A stretch of DNA of 64,000 nucleotides from PALSA-612 sp963773055 (GTDB taxonomy: Bacteria; Actinomycetota; Thermoleophilia; Gaiellales; Gaiellaceae), in contig CAVYZL010000006.1 of NCBI GenBank assembly GCA_963773055.1, forward strand, positions 1,798,001 through 1,862,000. The letters run 5' to 3'. Under the pieces are notes generated by a model. That model did no database searches. It was not told the origin of the DNA and worked only from the letters and a program-made list of their open reading frames with translations. Position 1 is the first letter of the stretch. Every line of letters starts with the position of its first letter. The position numbers were made by a program, and so were the translations under genes. This document shows, one piece after another, positions 1-17,370 of this stretch.

Positions 1-1113
<1,113 letters not shown>

Positions 1114-1124
1114 CGTGCTCACGC

Positions 1125-1595
1125 TCACCAGCGGTAGTGCGCGAAGGCCTTGTTCGCCTGCGCCATGCGGTAGAGGTCGTCCTTCTTCTTGTACGCGCCG
1201 CCCTGCTGGTCGAGCGCGTCGAGGATCTCGCCGGCGAGCTTCTCGTCCATGTGCTTCTCGCGGCGCTCGCGCGCGAACGTGACGAGCCAGCGCACGGCCA
1301 GCGTGCGTGCCCGGCGCTGAGGAACCTCGACGGGCACCTGGTAGTTCGAGCCGCCGACGCGGCGCGAGCGGACCTCGAGCACGGGCGTCACCGTCTTCAC
1401 GGCCTGCTCGAGCACCTCGACGGGAGGCCGGCCAGTGCGCTCACCGACACGGTCGAGCGCCTTGTAGACGAGGATCTCGGCCGTCGACTTCTTGCCGTCG
1501 AGCATCACGCAGTTGACGATCTGGGTGACGAGACGGGAGCTGTAGACCGGATCTTCTACAAGCGTGCGCGGCTGAATGTCTGCACGACGGGGCAC
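1125..1595 (-). CDS. rpsG: 30S ribosomal protein S7
   Basis: Small-subunit head protein that binds 16S rRNA and starts assembly of the 3' major domain. It is 156 residues, the usual S7 length, with GTG start (MPRRADIQPRTLVEDPVY). Recognisable S7 blocks are VTQIVNCVMLDGKKSTAE, VKTVTPVLEVRSRRVGGSNYQVPVEV and the C-terminal AQANKAFAHYRW. It sits between rpsL (9 nt upstream) and fusA, the standard str operon order. Family experience says S7 often represses this operon, but no clear operator can be read here. Confidence 0.98.
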   Translation of the reverse strand: MPRRADIQPRTLVEDPVYSSRLVTQIVNCVMLDGKKSTAEILVYKALDRVGERTGRPPVEVLEQAVKTVTPVLEVRSRRVGGSNYQVPVEVPQRRARTLAVRWLVTFARERREKHMDEKLAGEILDALDQQGGAYKKKDDLYRMAQANKAFAHYRW

Positions 1596-1604
1596 CGAAC
1601 GCTC

Positions 1605-1973
1605 CTAGCCCTTCTTCGCGCCGTACTTCGAGCGGCCCTGGCGACGGTCGGGGACGCCGGCCGCGTCGAGAGCTGCGCGAATCACCTTGTAGCGGATCCC
1701 CGGCAGGTCGCGGACGCGACCGCCGCGGATCAGGACGACGGAGTGCTCCTGCAGGTTGTGCCCCTCGCCCGGAATGTAGCTCGTGACCTCCATGCCGTTC
1801 GTGAGCCGGACACGCGCGACCTTGCGAAGCGCCGAGTTCGGCTTCTTGGGCGTCGTCGTGTACACGCGCGTGCACACGCCGCGCTTCTGCGGTGCGCCGC
1901 GGAGCGCAGGCGTCTTCGTGCGCGCACGCTTGGTGACACGGCCTTTCCTCACGAGTTGACTAGCAGTCGGCAT
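1605..1973 (-). CDS. rpsL: 30S ribosomal protein S12
   Basis: Decoding-centre protein of the small subunit. It is 122 residues starting MPTASQLVRKGR; a longer in-frame reading upstream exists, but this ATG has GGAG five bases before it and matches the S12 N-terminus. The decoding-site loop TTTPKKPNSALRK is intact. The second conserved loop reads GGRVRDLPG, with Arg where most bacteria have Lys (E. coli K87, mycobacterial K88). Substitutions at that position, including Lys to Arg, are known to alter streptomycin response and accuracy in other bacteria. First gene of the rpsL-rpsG-fusA operon. Confidence 0.98.
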   Translation of the reverse strand: MPTASQLVRKGRVTKRARTKTPALRGAPQKRGVCTRVYTTTPKKPNSALRKVARVRLTNGMEVTSYIPGEGHNLQEHSVVLIRGGRVRDLPGIRYKVIRAALDAAGVPDRRQGRSKYGAKKG

Positions 1974-2151
1974 ACGAGCTCCGGAAGAGGGTTTACACAC
2001 GACAAGGCTGGCAGGGCGGAGCCCGCCAACCACGGGCCAATGTTACCGAAAGTTCGGCAGGGCCTGCAGCGTCACGCACAGGTAGGGAAAAGACTCGCTG
2101 CGATGTCTTTGGACGTGTCCTCTCCGTAGGGCTGTCCGCCGCGATCGCTAT
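1974..2151. promoter_or_regulatory. Divergent intergenic region of the rpsL operon and the Pro-rich protein gene
   Basis: This 178-bp stretch separates two divergently transcribed genes and must hold the rpsL-operon promoter on the minus strand. A small hairpin with one bulge is visible at 2010-2027 (GGCAGGGC, loop GGA, GCCCGCC) in what would be the rpsL 5' untranslated region. I see no convincing -35/-10 pair and no strong ribosome-binding site in front of the ATG at 2152. Confidence 0.4.
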
Positions 2152-3599
2152 ATGAGAAGGGTGTACGAGTGCCCCGTCTGCCGGCGGGAGTTTGACGCGC
2201 GGTTTGCCGTCTTCGTCGCGTCGAGTCCCGATCCGTACGACACCGTCGGCTGCGCCCGCCGGGCGCCGGCGGCCGTTGCCGGTGTCGCAGCCCCCATCCT
2301 CTTGCCGACGATCGACATCGTTGCACTCAGCCCCAAGGCTGCCCCACCTGTGGTACCGCGACGCCGACTTGCAGCGGCGCTTGCAATGCCGCTCCTCGCC
2401 TCTCCAGCGGCCGTGGCTGCGGGGTTGAGCCTCATCGCCGTGGGAACGACGAGCTCCCTCCTGCTGTGGTCAGGAACGCTTGGACGCGACAGGCCCGCAC
2501 TTACGGCGGCCGCTCCGCAGTCCCAATCTTCGTCCCAGGCCCACAAATCCTCCGACGACACGTCTCCGGTACCAGCGACAGCTCCGGGGGCGAGCGCTGC
2601 GGGTAGCGCGCCGTCGGTGGGACCGGAGCTCTTCGCGCTCATCGACGGACGAGAGGCACCTGCTAAGGGGTCAGAATCATCGGCCGCGTCCCCGAGCGAA
2701 ACACCGACCACGCCACGCCCATCAGGCAGCGACGATGGCGGGGCCGCGGAGCCTACCGGAGGACCGTCTCCCGCTGGCCCACCGCCCGAGCCGAGCCCGC
2801 CGCCTGCGGGCGAAAATCCACCGCCGTCCGCCGGGCCCGGGCCGTCGGGTGGATCCCCACCACCTGCTCCTCCTCCGACGTCCGGGGGTGATCACCCGAC
2901 GCCGCCGCCTCCTCCGTCTCCTTCACCTCCTCCTCCTCCGCAGCACCAGCCGCCGCCGCCTCCGCAGCACCCGCCTCCTCCTCCGCCACCCCCACCGCCA
3001 CCGCCTCCTCCTCCGCCACCCCCACCACCCCCACCGTCACCTCCGCCACCTCCGCCACCTCCTCCTCCGCCACCCCCGACGGAGAAGCAGAAGAAGGACA
3101 AGAAAGAGAAGAAGCAGAAGAAGGACAAGAAAGAGAAGAAAGACAAGAAGAAGGGCGCCACCCCGGCAGTTCCTGCCGTTCCGGCTGACGGGAAAGGGCG
3201 GCGAGACGAGCCGAAGCCGCGCTCAAGTCCAGGGGCAACACCGGCCGTCCCTGCCGTTCCTCCGAAGGAGCAGACGCCGACACCTTCAGGTGAAGCCGGA
3301 AGCAACACGACGCCCGGAAGCCCCAGCGAGGGGAATCCACCAGAGAAGCCCGGTCAAGAGGGCGGCAACGGCGGGAACGGTCAGGGAAACGGCGGGAACG
3401 GCGGGAACGGTCAGGGAAACGGCGGGAATGGCGGCAACGGCGGGAACGGTCAGGGAAACGGCGGGAATGGCGGCAACGGCGGGAACGGTCAGGGAAACGG
3501 CGGCAACGGCGGCAATGGCGGAACGGCGGGAACGGCGGGAACGGCGGCAACGGCGGCAACGGCGGCAACGGCGGCAACGGCAAGGGCAAGAAGCCCTAG
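2152..3599 (+). CDS. Pro/Lys/Gly-Asn-rich membrane-anchored protein with zinc-finger-like N-terminus (frameshifted near 3523)
   Basis: I do not recognise a family. In order it shows a short Cys-x2-Cys motif (YECPVCRREF, residues 5-14), a hydrophobic segment around residues 73-100, an acidic/Ser-rich stretch, a long polyproline region (about 2,750-3,080), a Lys/Glu block (KEKKQKKDKKEKKDKKKG) and a Gly-Asn-Gln repeat. The literal frame runs to 3696, turning the tail into Thr-Ala repeats and overlapping the next gene. One extra G near 3523 (GGCGGAACGG to GGCGGGAACGG) restores Gly-Asn repeats ending KGKKP and a TAG at 3597-3599, 14 bp from the convergent gene's stop. I take 3599 as the true end. 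Polyproline, Lys and Gly-Asn segments suggest an extended, disordered envelope protein; that is inference. Confidence 0.7.
3364..3594 (+). repeat. Gly-Asn(-Gln) coding tandem repeat
   Basis: Imperfect tandem units encoding NGQGNGGNGGNGG. Two units are 39 bp (13 codons) and earlier ones shorter; AACGGTCAGGGAAACGGC occurs four times. The last third is a plain 9-bp GGN repeat. The single-base frameshift of the host gene falls in this tract, as expected from slippage or read misalignment. Confidence 0.85.
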
Positions 3600-3613
3600 G
3601 CATACGTCGACCT

Positions 3614-4735
3614 CTACTCGCTTTCCTCCTCCGCCTCCACGACCGTTCCCTTGCCGGAGCGCTTTGCGCGATACAGCCCCTGGTCGACGCGACTGAAGAG
3701 CGACGTGCCGTCGTCGTCTCGTCCCAGTTCGGCGATGCCCGCTGAGACGCGCACCGTCGAAGCGCCCGCGATCGGCTGGGCCTGGATAGCCAGCTGCAGC
3801 CGCTGAAACAGTCGCCGTGCATCGTCGAGGGAGGACTCCGGCAGCACGACGGCAAACTCGTCTCCACCCACGCGGCAAGGAAGGTCGGCGCCGCGCACGA
3901 CAGACCTCAGGCGCTGAGCGACCTCGGCGAGAACGGAATCTCCTCCGAGGTGGCCGATTTCGTCGTTGATGGCTTTGAAGTCGTCGATGTCGAAGAAGAT
4001 GAGCGCGAGCCGCCGGTCGTACCGGTGCGCCCGCTTTACCTCCTGTGCCAGTGTCTCGTGGAAGTAGTGGCGGTTGTAGAGGCCCGTGAGCGGGTCGCGC
4101 ACGGAGAGCTCCACGAGCTCGTGGAAGCGGCGTGCGTTCTCGAGCGCTCGCCCGGCGTTCGCAGCCAACTCCTCGATGACAGCCACCTGCCCCTCCGTCG
4201 GTTCTTGAACGTCGCGCCTCCAGAAGACGCCGAGCGTGCCAAGGGGCAGTTCCTGCTCCGCAGTCAGCGGCAGGAGGATTCCGATGTGGATTGAGTTCGA
4301 CGTGGCCGCCGCACCCTCGGACGCTGGGCTGTACCGGATCGTCATCGCCCGTGCCCGTCCCTCCTGATGCCAGCCGCCGAGAAGAGGCAGCGCCTCCTGG
4401 GCGGAAAGGTTCATCGCTTTTACGAAAGGGCGCTGACCTTCCTCGAAGAGCACGACGGCTGCTGCGTCAGCCTCCGCGAGAACCGCTGCGCTCTGGAGCA
4501 CACGGGCGAGCACTTCGTCCAGATCTAGCGTCTCCGCGAGGTTCACGAGCTGCCGTGCGCGCCGTAGCTCGTCGCGCGTTCGTTGAAGCTCCGCTTCGAC
4601 CGCGTCCGGCGCTACTGCGTCTGCGTCTCCCTTCTCGGCAGGGCGGCGAACGTCCCGGGGACGAAATGCCAGCACGAGCGTCGCCACGGCAATCGCCAAG
4701 GTTGCGGCGAGGACTACGACCAGTGCAATCGTCAA
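3614..4735 (-). CDS. Membrane-anchored GAF-GGDEF diguanylate cyclase
   Basis: Makes the second messenger c-di-GMP from two GTP. It has 373 residues: an N-terminal membrane helix (about 2-24), a short coiled coil (about 45-70), a GAF-like sensor domain (about 70-205) and a C-terminal GGDEF domain (about 215-365). Catalytic signatures are DPLTGLYNRHYF, FDIDDFKAINDEIGH and RVGGDEFAVVLP. RGAD ends five residues before GGDEF, so the inhibitory RxxD product-binding site is present. Start is TTG, chosen because GGAGG lies eight bases upstream. It is convergent with the Pro-rich gene and inserted between rpoC and rpsL. The GAF ligand cannot be predicted. Confidence 0.92.
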   Translation of the reverse strand: MTIALVVVLAATLAIAVATLVLAFRPRDVRRPAEKGDADAVAPDAVEAELQRTRDELRRARQLVNLAETLDLDEVLARVLQSAAVLAEADAAAVVLFEEGQRPFVKAMNLSAQEALPLLGGWHQEGRARAMTIRYSPASEGAAATSNSIHIGILLPLTAEQELPLGTLGVFWRRDVQEPTEGQVAVIEELAANAGRALENARRFHELVELSVRDPLTGLYNRHYFHETLAQEVKRAHRYDRRLALIFFDIDDFKAINDEIGHLGGDSVLAEVAQRLRSVVRGADLPCRVGGDEFAVVLPESSLDDARRLFQRLQLAIQAQPIAGASTVRVSAGIAELGRDDDGTSLFSRVDQGLYRAKRSGKGTVVEAEEESE

Positions 4736-4916
4736 CGCGGCGGCCTCCGGCCGGACCCATGCATGCTCATCAGCGGCCCCGCCGCGGGCCTGTCAGCCAC
4801 AGAATGCCGCACCTCGTCTCCCCGATCCTGTCGAATCCCGAGCACCCTAATTGTTGACCGATAAGACGGCGACGCACTCCCTCAGGCGGGGGATTCGCAG
4901 TCCGTCGACCGCAATC
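4736..4916. other. Short intergenic stretch without a recognisable gene
   Basis: 181 bp between the diguanylate cyclase start and the end of the secreted-protein gene, both read on the minus strand. It must contain the cyclase promoter and the end of the upstream transcript. No hairpin with a T-run or coding signal is convincing. Confidence 0.4.
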
Positions 4917-6668
4917 TCACGTATCGAGCGCGAGGAACGGTAGAAACGTCGCAAGGTCGACGGCTGCCGCGGCCGGAAGCACGTCACGGACGCAGCGGAT
5001 CCGGCTGAGCGCGTTGCCCTGGGCGCGTGACGTCCAGGCCTCGTAGGCCTGCACACGCGCCTGCGCGACGAGCGCGGCTCGAACCGCGGGCGCCGCGAGC
5101 GAGGCGGGCACGACCCCGAGCGGCTGCGACTCGTCGAGCGGCGTTACGCGCAGGGAGCCGTCCCCTGTGACGATGCTCGTCGTCACGTCGCTCGGCAGTG
5201 AGAGCAGCTCGCTGGGCCCGGGCGGCACGAGCGCGAAGCCTCGCCGTCGCCCGCCGAGCCAGGTCGGCGACCGGTCTGCCCTCACCTGGCGCACCGGCAG
5301 CATGCTGTAGAGGCTGTAGTAGAGAGCGACCTGCGCCGACGTCGGCGGCTCGATCCGGAGCCCGCGCGCGATCGCGCGCCTGCGCAGCTGGTCGGCGATC
5401 ACCGCGCGCGCGATCGTCACGGACGCGTGTCTTGCCCGAAGGGCGGAGGCGTAGGCCGACCGGCGGCCGTGGAACCGAACGTCGACGATGCTCTGCTCGA
5501 GCGCGACCACGCGGGCGCTCGAGACCGGATGGCCAGCGCTTTCCATCGTCCGCGCGAACAGGGCGCTCAACGCGACCTGCGTGTCGCCCGTCACCCGCGC
5601 GAGCGCCGAGACGTCCGACTCGGAGATCGCGAGGCCGTCGACGGAGCAGCGCTGGCCGGCCGGAAGCGCGATCTGCCCCTCGTCGACGGACGCCCTGAAG
5701 CCGGGGCCGGCCGCAGCCGGGCCGTCGCAGAGCGCAGGGTCGCGCGCCCAGAGATAGACGCAGGCAGCCTTCGGCTTGTCCGCGTCCGCCCCCGCCTGGT
5801 CGAACGTCCCCCAACCCCAGCTGACGACCGTTCCCAGACCGAGCTCGGCCGCGACCTGTTTTGCCGCCAGCGCCTCGAGCTTCACGAGCCGCAGCCAGGC
5901 CGTCGTCGGCTTGAGGCCCTCGCGCCCGCCCTTCCCCGGTCCCGACTGGAACCCGACGACGACACCGAGACGATCGGCCCGGATGCCGATCGCTCTCAGG
6001 GGCGCGACGCCGTCGCGGAAGCGCTGGCGCATCGTGCGGCTGCCGACGACCGCGCCCGCGCGCATCACCGGCGGGGCCGGGAAGTACACCTCTCGCACGA
6101 GCATCGCCGACTGGCTTGCCTGCTGCCACCAGCCAACCGCATCCCCGCCCGTGTACGGGCGCGCGGAGATCAGCAGCACGGGCAGCGCGCCGCGCTCGAC
6201 GAGGCGCCGGAGCACGTCGAGCACGTTGGCCCGATACTGCGCGTTCGTGTCCGTCCACGGGGTCGTCGTCCCGGCGCTGTTCAGCTCGTTGAGCACGATC
6301 AGCGGCGTCTCGCAACCGGTGGCCGCGACAGCTTTCGAGAAGACGTCGGCGACGGCGTCGGGGATGGTGGCGGGATCGAGCGGTGCCGAAGGCGTGCCCG
6401 CCAGCCTGTTCAGCTTCATCCACCAGTAGACGGTCTGGGCGCCGCCGGCCCGAAGATCAGTGGCGTTCTGCACGCCGGACGTCGCCGCGATCACGCCCGG
6501 CCGGGCGAAGACGTCGTTCCGGAACGACACGGACCCCTCTGCGTAGTCGAGCCAGAGCGGCTTCGTGTCGGGCAGCCCGCACTGCGCCGTCCTGGCGGCG
6601 GGCGACGACTGCGTCGCGCCGATAACACAGGCGGCGACCGCGATGAGGGCGACGGCGAGCTTCCTCAC
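4917..6668 (-). CDS. Secreted SurA/peptidyl-prolyl-isomerase-N-like or hydrolase-like protein of unknown function
   Basis: I do not recognise the family. Starting at the GTG at 6668 it has 583 residues with a classic signal peptide (RKLAVALIAVAACVIGATQ, cleavage near AARTAQC). An upstream TTG would add 16 residues and spoil the signal sequence. The N-terminal 300 residues (WWMKLNR, IVLNELNSAGT, LLISARPY, VVSWGWGTF) read like a TIM-barrel glycoside-hydrolase-type fold. The C-terminal part (ISESDVSALA, YASALRARHASVTIARAVI, IEPPTSAQVALYYSLY) resembles the helical parvulin/SurA-type segment of exported foldases. Both are impressions. No close neighbour partner; transcribed on the minus strand downstream of the rpoC hairpins. 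Confidence 0.72.
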   Translation of the reverse strand: MRKLAVALIAVAACVIGATQSSPAARTAQCGLPDTKPLWLDYAEGSVSFRNDVFARPGVIAATSGVQNATDLRAGGAQTVYWWMKLNRLAGTPSAPLDPATIPDAVADVFSKAVAATGCETPLIVLNELNSAGTTTPWTDTNAQYRANVLDVLRRLVERGALPVLLISARPYTGGDAVGWWQQASQSAMLVREVYFPAPPVMRAGAVVGSRTMRQRFRDGVAPLRAIGIRADRLGVVVGFQSGPGKGGREGLKPTTAWLRLVKLEALAAKQVAAELGLGTVVSWGWGTFDQAGADADKPKAACVYLWARDPALCDGPAAAGPGFRASVDEGQIALPAGQRCSVDGLAISESDVSALARVTGDTQVALSALFARTMESAGHPVSSARVVALEQSIVDVRFHGRRSAYASALRARHASVTIARAVIADQLRRRAIARGLRIEPPTSAQVALYYSLYSMLPVRQVRADRSPTWLGGRRRGFALVPPGPSELLSLPSDVTTSIVTGDGSLRVTPLDESQPLGVVPASLAAPAVRAALVAQARVQAYEAWTSRAQGNALSRIRCVRDVLPAAAAVDLATFLPFLALDT

Positions 6669-6857
6669 GGCGAAACAGGGTAGCGGCGGCGATCGGAGCC
6701 CAGGTGCGGAATGCAAACCCCGTCCCGAAGGTCGAGATCAGCCGGTTGATGTCGCGCGGTAGCGCTTACGCGGAGAGATGCGCGCGCAGGCGAGACCGCG
6801 CTCTCGCCGGAGCGCAGATGCGGTACGAAACAACACACCGGAAGAAGGGGGCTCGTC

Positions 6858-6914
6858 GGGGAAACATGGTTTCCCCCACGCTCGGTAGCGAGGGGGCTCG
6901 CAGGGAGCCCCCTC
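6858..6914 (-). terminator. Two tandem hairpins behind rpoC
   Basis: Right after the rpoC stop (6919) lies a perfect 10-bp stem GAGGGGGCTC / GAGCCCCCTC with a 5-base loop (6890-6914). A second stem, GGGGAAAC / GTTTCCCC with loop ATG, follows at 6858-6876. Neither has a T-run, which is common for terminators in high-GC actinobacteria. They probably end the rpoB-rpoC transcript. Confidence 0.75.
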
Positions 6915-6918
6915 CGCC

Positions 6919-11481
<4,563 letters not shown>

Positions 11482-11583
11482 GTGAGTTCGCGCCTTTCGT
11501 GAGATCTGCGTCGTGGGACAGGATTCATCCTGTCCCCGACTCCGTTTCCTGTGGTGGCCGGTGTGGTCATCGATCCCGGTCCG

Positions 11584-15192
<3,609 letters not shown>

Positions 15193-15342
15193 CTTTGACG
15201 CCTCCCGTGTGAGATAGTCGTGATCGCAGGCGAAACTGCCGGACGTCGGCGGAACTCGGAAGAATACCTGATCGGTCAAGGGTCGTGCAACCCTGTGCGA
15301 CCCCTCTGGGCGACGCCTCTCTAGGACCCTCAGTGAAGGTGC

Positions 15343-15368
15343 CGGAGGGCCTCGCTCGAGACCCTCCG
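15343..15368 (-). terminator. Attenuator-like hairpin between rplL and rpoB
   Basis: A long inverted repeat sits 13 bases after the rplL stop: CGGAGGG / CCCTCCG outer stem and CTCG / CGAG inner stem around a 2-base loop, with single mismatched bases between. The rplL-rpoB gap in other bacteria holds a partial terminator that lowers rpoBC expression relative to L7/L12; position and shape fit that role. No T-run. Confidence 0.65.
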
Positions 15369-15381
15369 ACGACGAGCTTCG

Positions 15382-15774
15382 CTACTTGACCTCGACGGAG
15401 GCGCCGGCTTCCTCGAGCTGCGCCTTGATCGAGTCCGCCTCATCCTTGGCGACGGCCTCCTTGACGGCGCTCGGGGCGCCGTCGACGAGGTCCTTCGCCT
15501 CTTTCAAGCCGAGACCCGTGACGGCGCGGACGACCTTGATCACCTGGATCTTCTTGTCGCCTGTGCCGGTCAGCATGACGTCGAACGCGGTCTGCTCCTC
15601 GGCCGCCTCGCCTGCGGCAGCGCCCGCTGCGACGCCTGGCGCCGCGACGGCCACGGGAGCGGCGGCGGTGATGCCCCACTCCTCCTCGATCTTCTTCTTC
15701 AGCTCGACGAGCTCCAGGACGGACATCTTCCCGAGCTCCGTGAACACCTTGTCGACTCCGCTTGCAGCAGCCAT
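15382..15774 (-). CDS. rplL: 50S ribosomal protein L7/L12
   Basis: Stalk protein that recruits translational GTPases; 130 residues. It has the N-terminal dimerisation helices (FTELGKMSVLELVELKKKIEEE), an Ala/Gly/Val hinge and the conserved C-terminal domain (FDVMLTGTGDKKIQVIKVVR, GLGLKEAKDLVDGAPSAVKE). Its ATG touches the rplJ stop, so the two are translationally coupled, matching the need for several L7/L12 copies per L10. Confidence 0.98.
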   Translation of the reverse strand: MAAASGVDKVFTELGKMSVLELVELKKKIEEEWGITAAAPVAVAAPGVAAGAAAGEAAEEQTAFDVMLTGTGDKKIQVIKVVRAVTGLGLKEAKDLVDGAPSAVKEAVAKDEADSIKAQLEEAGASVEVK

Positions 15775-16494
15775 CTAGCTTTCCTCCTCGGGTTCTGCCT
15801 CGGCCGGCTCCTCGGCCGCCTCGGTCATCTCTTCTTCGGCCGTCACTTCGTCGGCCACGTCTTCTTCGGCTCTCTCTTCGTCTGCCGGCTCTTCGGCCGG
15901 CTCTTCCTCGGGCTCTGGCTCCGCGCTCGCCTCGGGGGCGGGCGCCTCGGCCGCTTCCGCCTCCTCGCTGTAGCCTCCGAGCTGCTCGATCCGAGCCGTG
16001 AGCAGGCCATGGAGATCCTGGAGCGGCGCGGTGAACAGCCCGACGATCGCGTACAGCGGCGCGGCGATCGCGCCGAGCACCTGTCCGCGAAGCACGTCGG
16101 CCGGCGGCAGCTTCGCGAGCTCCTCGACCGCCTCGCCGGACATCGCCTGGCCCTCGAGGATGCCGCCGCGAACCGTGAGCACCTTCGTCGTCCGCGCGGT
16201 GTCGGCGAGCGCCTTGGCAACGGCGACCGGGTCACCATCCGAGTCGAGGAAGGCGATCGCGGTCGGCCCGTCGAGCAGCGTCAGCACGACGTCCGCCCCC
16301 GCAGCTTCGGCCGCGCGGCGTGTGAGCGAGTTCTTGACGACGGTGAAGCGCGCCCCGTGCTGGAGCAGCTCTCCGCGCAGCGCGTCGATCTCCTTCATCG
16401 TCAGCCCGCAGTAGTCCGCGACGATGAGGGTGTCCGTCGCCTTCAACCTCTCGGTCAGATCAGCGACGATCTGCTCCTTGTTCTCTCTCAGCAT
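15775..16494 (-). CDS. rplJ: 50S ribosomal protein L10 with long acidic C-terminal tail
   Basis: Anchors L7/L12 dimers on the ribosome and represses its own operon. Residues 1-175 are a normal L10 (NKEQIVADLTERLKATDTLI, ADYCGLTMKEIDALR, VVKNSLTRRAA, LLDGPTAIAFL). The protein is 239 residues against about 165-180 usually. The extra 65 residues after GGYSEEAEAAEA are almost only Glu, Ala, Pro and Asp. ATG with GAGGAG six bases upstream. The tail ends exactly at the rplL start codon, so the reading is not a simple artefact. Confidence 0.96.
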   Translation of the reverse strand: MLRENKEQIVADLTERLKATDTLIVADYCGLTMKEIDALRGELLQHGARFTVVKNSLTRRAAEAAGADVVLTLLDGPTAIAFLDSDGDPVAVAKALADTARTTKVLTVRGGILEGQAMSGEAVEELAKLPPADVLRGQVLGAIAAPLYAIVGLFTAPLQDLHGLLTARIEQLGGYSEEAEAAEAPAPEASAEPEPEEEPAEEPADEERAEEDVADEVTAEEEMTEAAEEPAEAEPEEES

Positions 16495-16500
16495 TTTTTG

Positions 16501-16630
16501 CTCCTCGAACGGTTCGACCCGCGCGAGGCGGGCCGGAACGAGCGCGTGAGCGCCCGGAACGACACACCTCGGCTGGACTTCTGCGCCCCCTCCCCTAAGA
16601 GGGCAGAGCGCGCCGCCAGCGGTCTTCGGC
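16501..16630 (-). promoter_or_regulatory. Probable L10 leader RNA
   Basis: The 147-bp rplA-rplJ gap, read on the minus strand, contains CCGCCGAAGACCGCTGGCGG, followed by a GC-rich stem and a second G-rich helix before the rplJ ribosome-binding site. The AAGACCGCTGGCGG core is the pattern I know from L10 leaders, where L10(L12)4 binds and shuts off its operon. Assigned from memory; a covariance search would settle it. Confidence 0.6.
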
Positions 16631-16641
16631 GGTCAACGTGT

Positions 16642-17370
16642 CTAGGCCGTAACTGTAGCGGCCTCCAGGTCTTCTGCGATGTCCCGTGTCTTCGTCGGGT
16701 CGACGTGAATCCCGGGGCCCATCGTCGTCGCGATCGTGATCGTCTCGATGTAACGACCCTTCGCTGCGGATGGCTTCGCGCGAACGATCTCCTCGATCAC
16801 GGCCGCGTAGTTCTCGACGAGGCGACGTACGTCGAAGCTCTTCTTGCCGATCGAGAGGTGAACGTTTGCGCCGCGATCGGTGCGGTACTCGAGCTTGCCG
16901 CCCTTCACGTCGCCGACGGCCTTGCCGACGTCAAAGGTCACCGTGCCGGTCTTCGGGTTCGGCATCTTGCCGCGCGGACCGAGGATCCGTCCGAGCTTGC
17001 CGACGACACCCATCATGTCCGGTGTGGCGACGGCGACGTCGAAGTCGTCGAATCCCTCCTCGATCTTCGAGGCAAGGTCTGCAGATCCGACGATGTCAGC
17101 ACCGGCCTCTTCGGCCTCCTTCGCCTTCTCGCCCTCTGCGAACACGGCGACGCGCACGGACTTGCCGGTGCCGTGCGGAAGCATCAGCGTCCCGCGGAGC
17201 TGCTGGTCTGCGTGGCGGACGTTGAGACCGAGGCGGAAGTGCGCCTCCACTGTCTCGTCGAACGTCGGGCCCTCGAAGCTCTTCAGGAGCTCGAACGCCT
17301 CGACGGGCGAGTACTGTCGCTCGCGGTCGATCTGGTCGCGCGACGCTCGGTATGTCTTGCCGTGAGCCAT
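16642..17370 (-). CDS. rplA: 50S ribosomal protein L1
   Basis: L1-stalk protein, 242 residues, involved in release of deacylated tRNA and usually a repressor of its own operon. Family blocks: ASRDQIDRERQYSPVEAFEL, FDETVEAHFRLGLNVRHADQ, MLPHGTGKSVRVAVFAEG and ILGPRGKMPNPKTGTV. The ATG overlaps the rplK stop by one base (ATGA), so the pair is coupled. Confidence 0.98.
   Translation of the reverse strand: MAHGKTYRASRDQIDRERQYSPVEAFELLKSFEGPTFDETVEAHFRLGLNVRHADQQLRGTLMLPHGTGKSVRVAVFAEGEKAKEAEEAGADIVGSADLASKIEEGFDDFDVAVATPDMMGVVGKLGRILGPRGKMPNPKTGTVTFDVGKAVGDVKGGKLEYRTDRGANVHLSIGKKSFDVRRLVENYAAVIEEIVRAKPSAAKGRYIETITIATTMGPGIHVDPTKTRDIAEDLEAATVTA

Noticed and set aside
2753..3589. Minus-strand ORFs opposite the Pro/Lys/Gly-Asn gene
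   Set aside because: Low-complexity mirror images of the repeats.
3364..3594. Possible CRISPR-like array from regular repeats
   Set aside because: Units are codon-periodic, adjacent without spacers and lie inside an open frame.
4291..4857. Plus-strand ORF opposite the diguanylate cyclase
   Set aside because: No family motif or ribosome-binding site; the minus-strand GGDEF frame is clearly the coding one.
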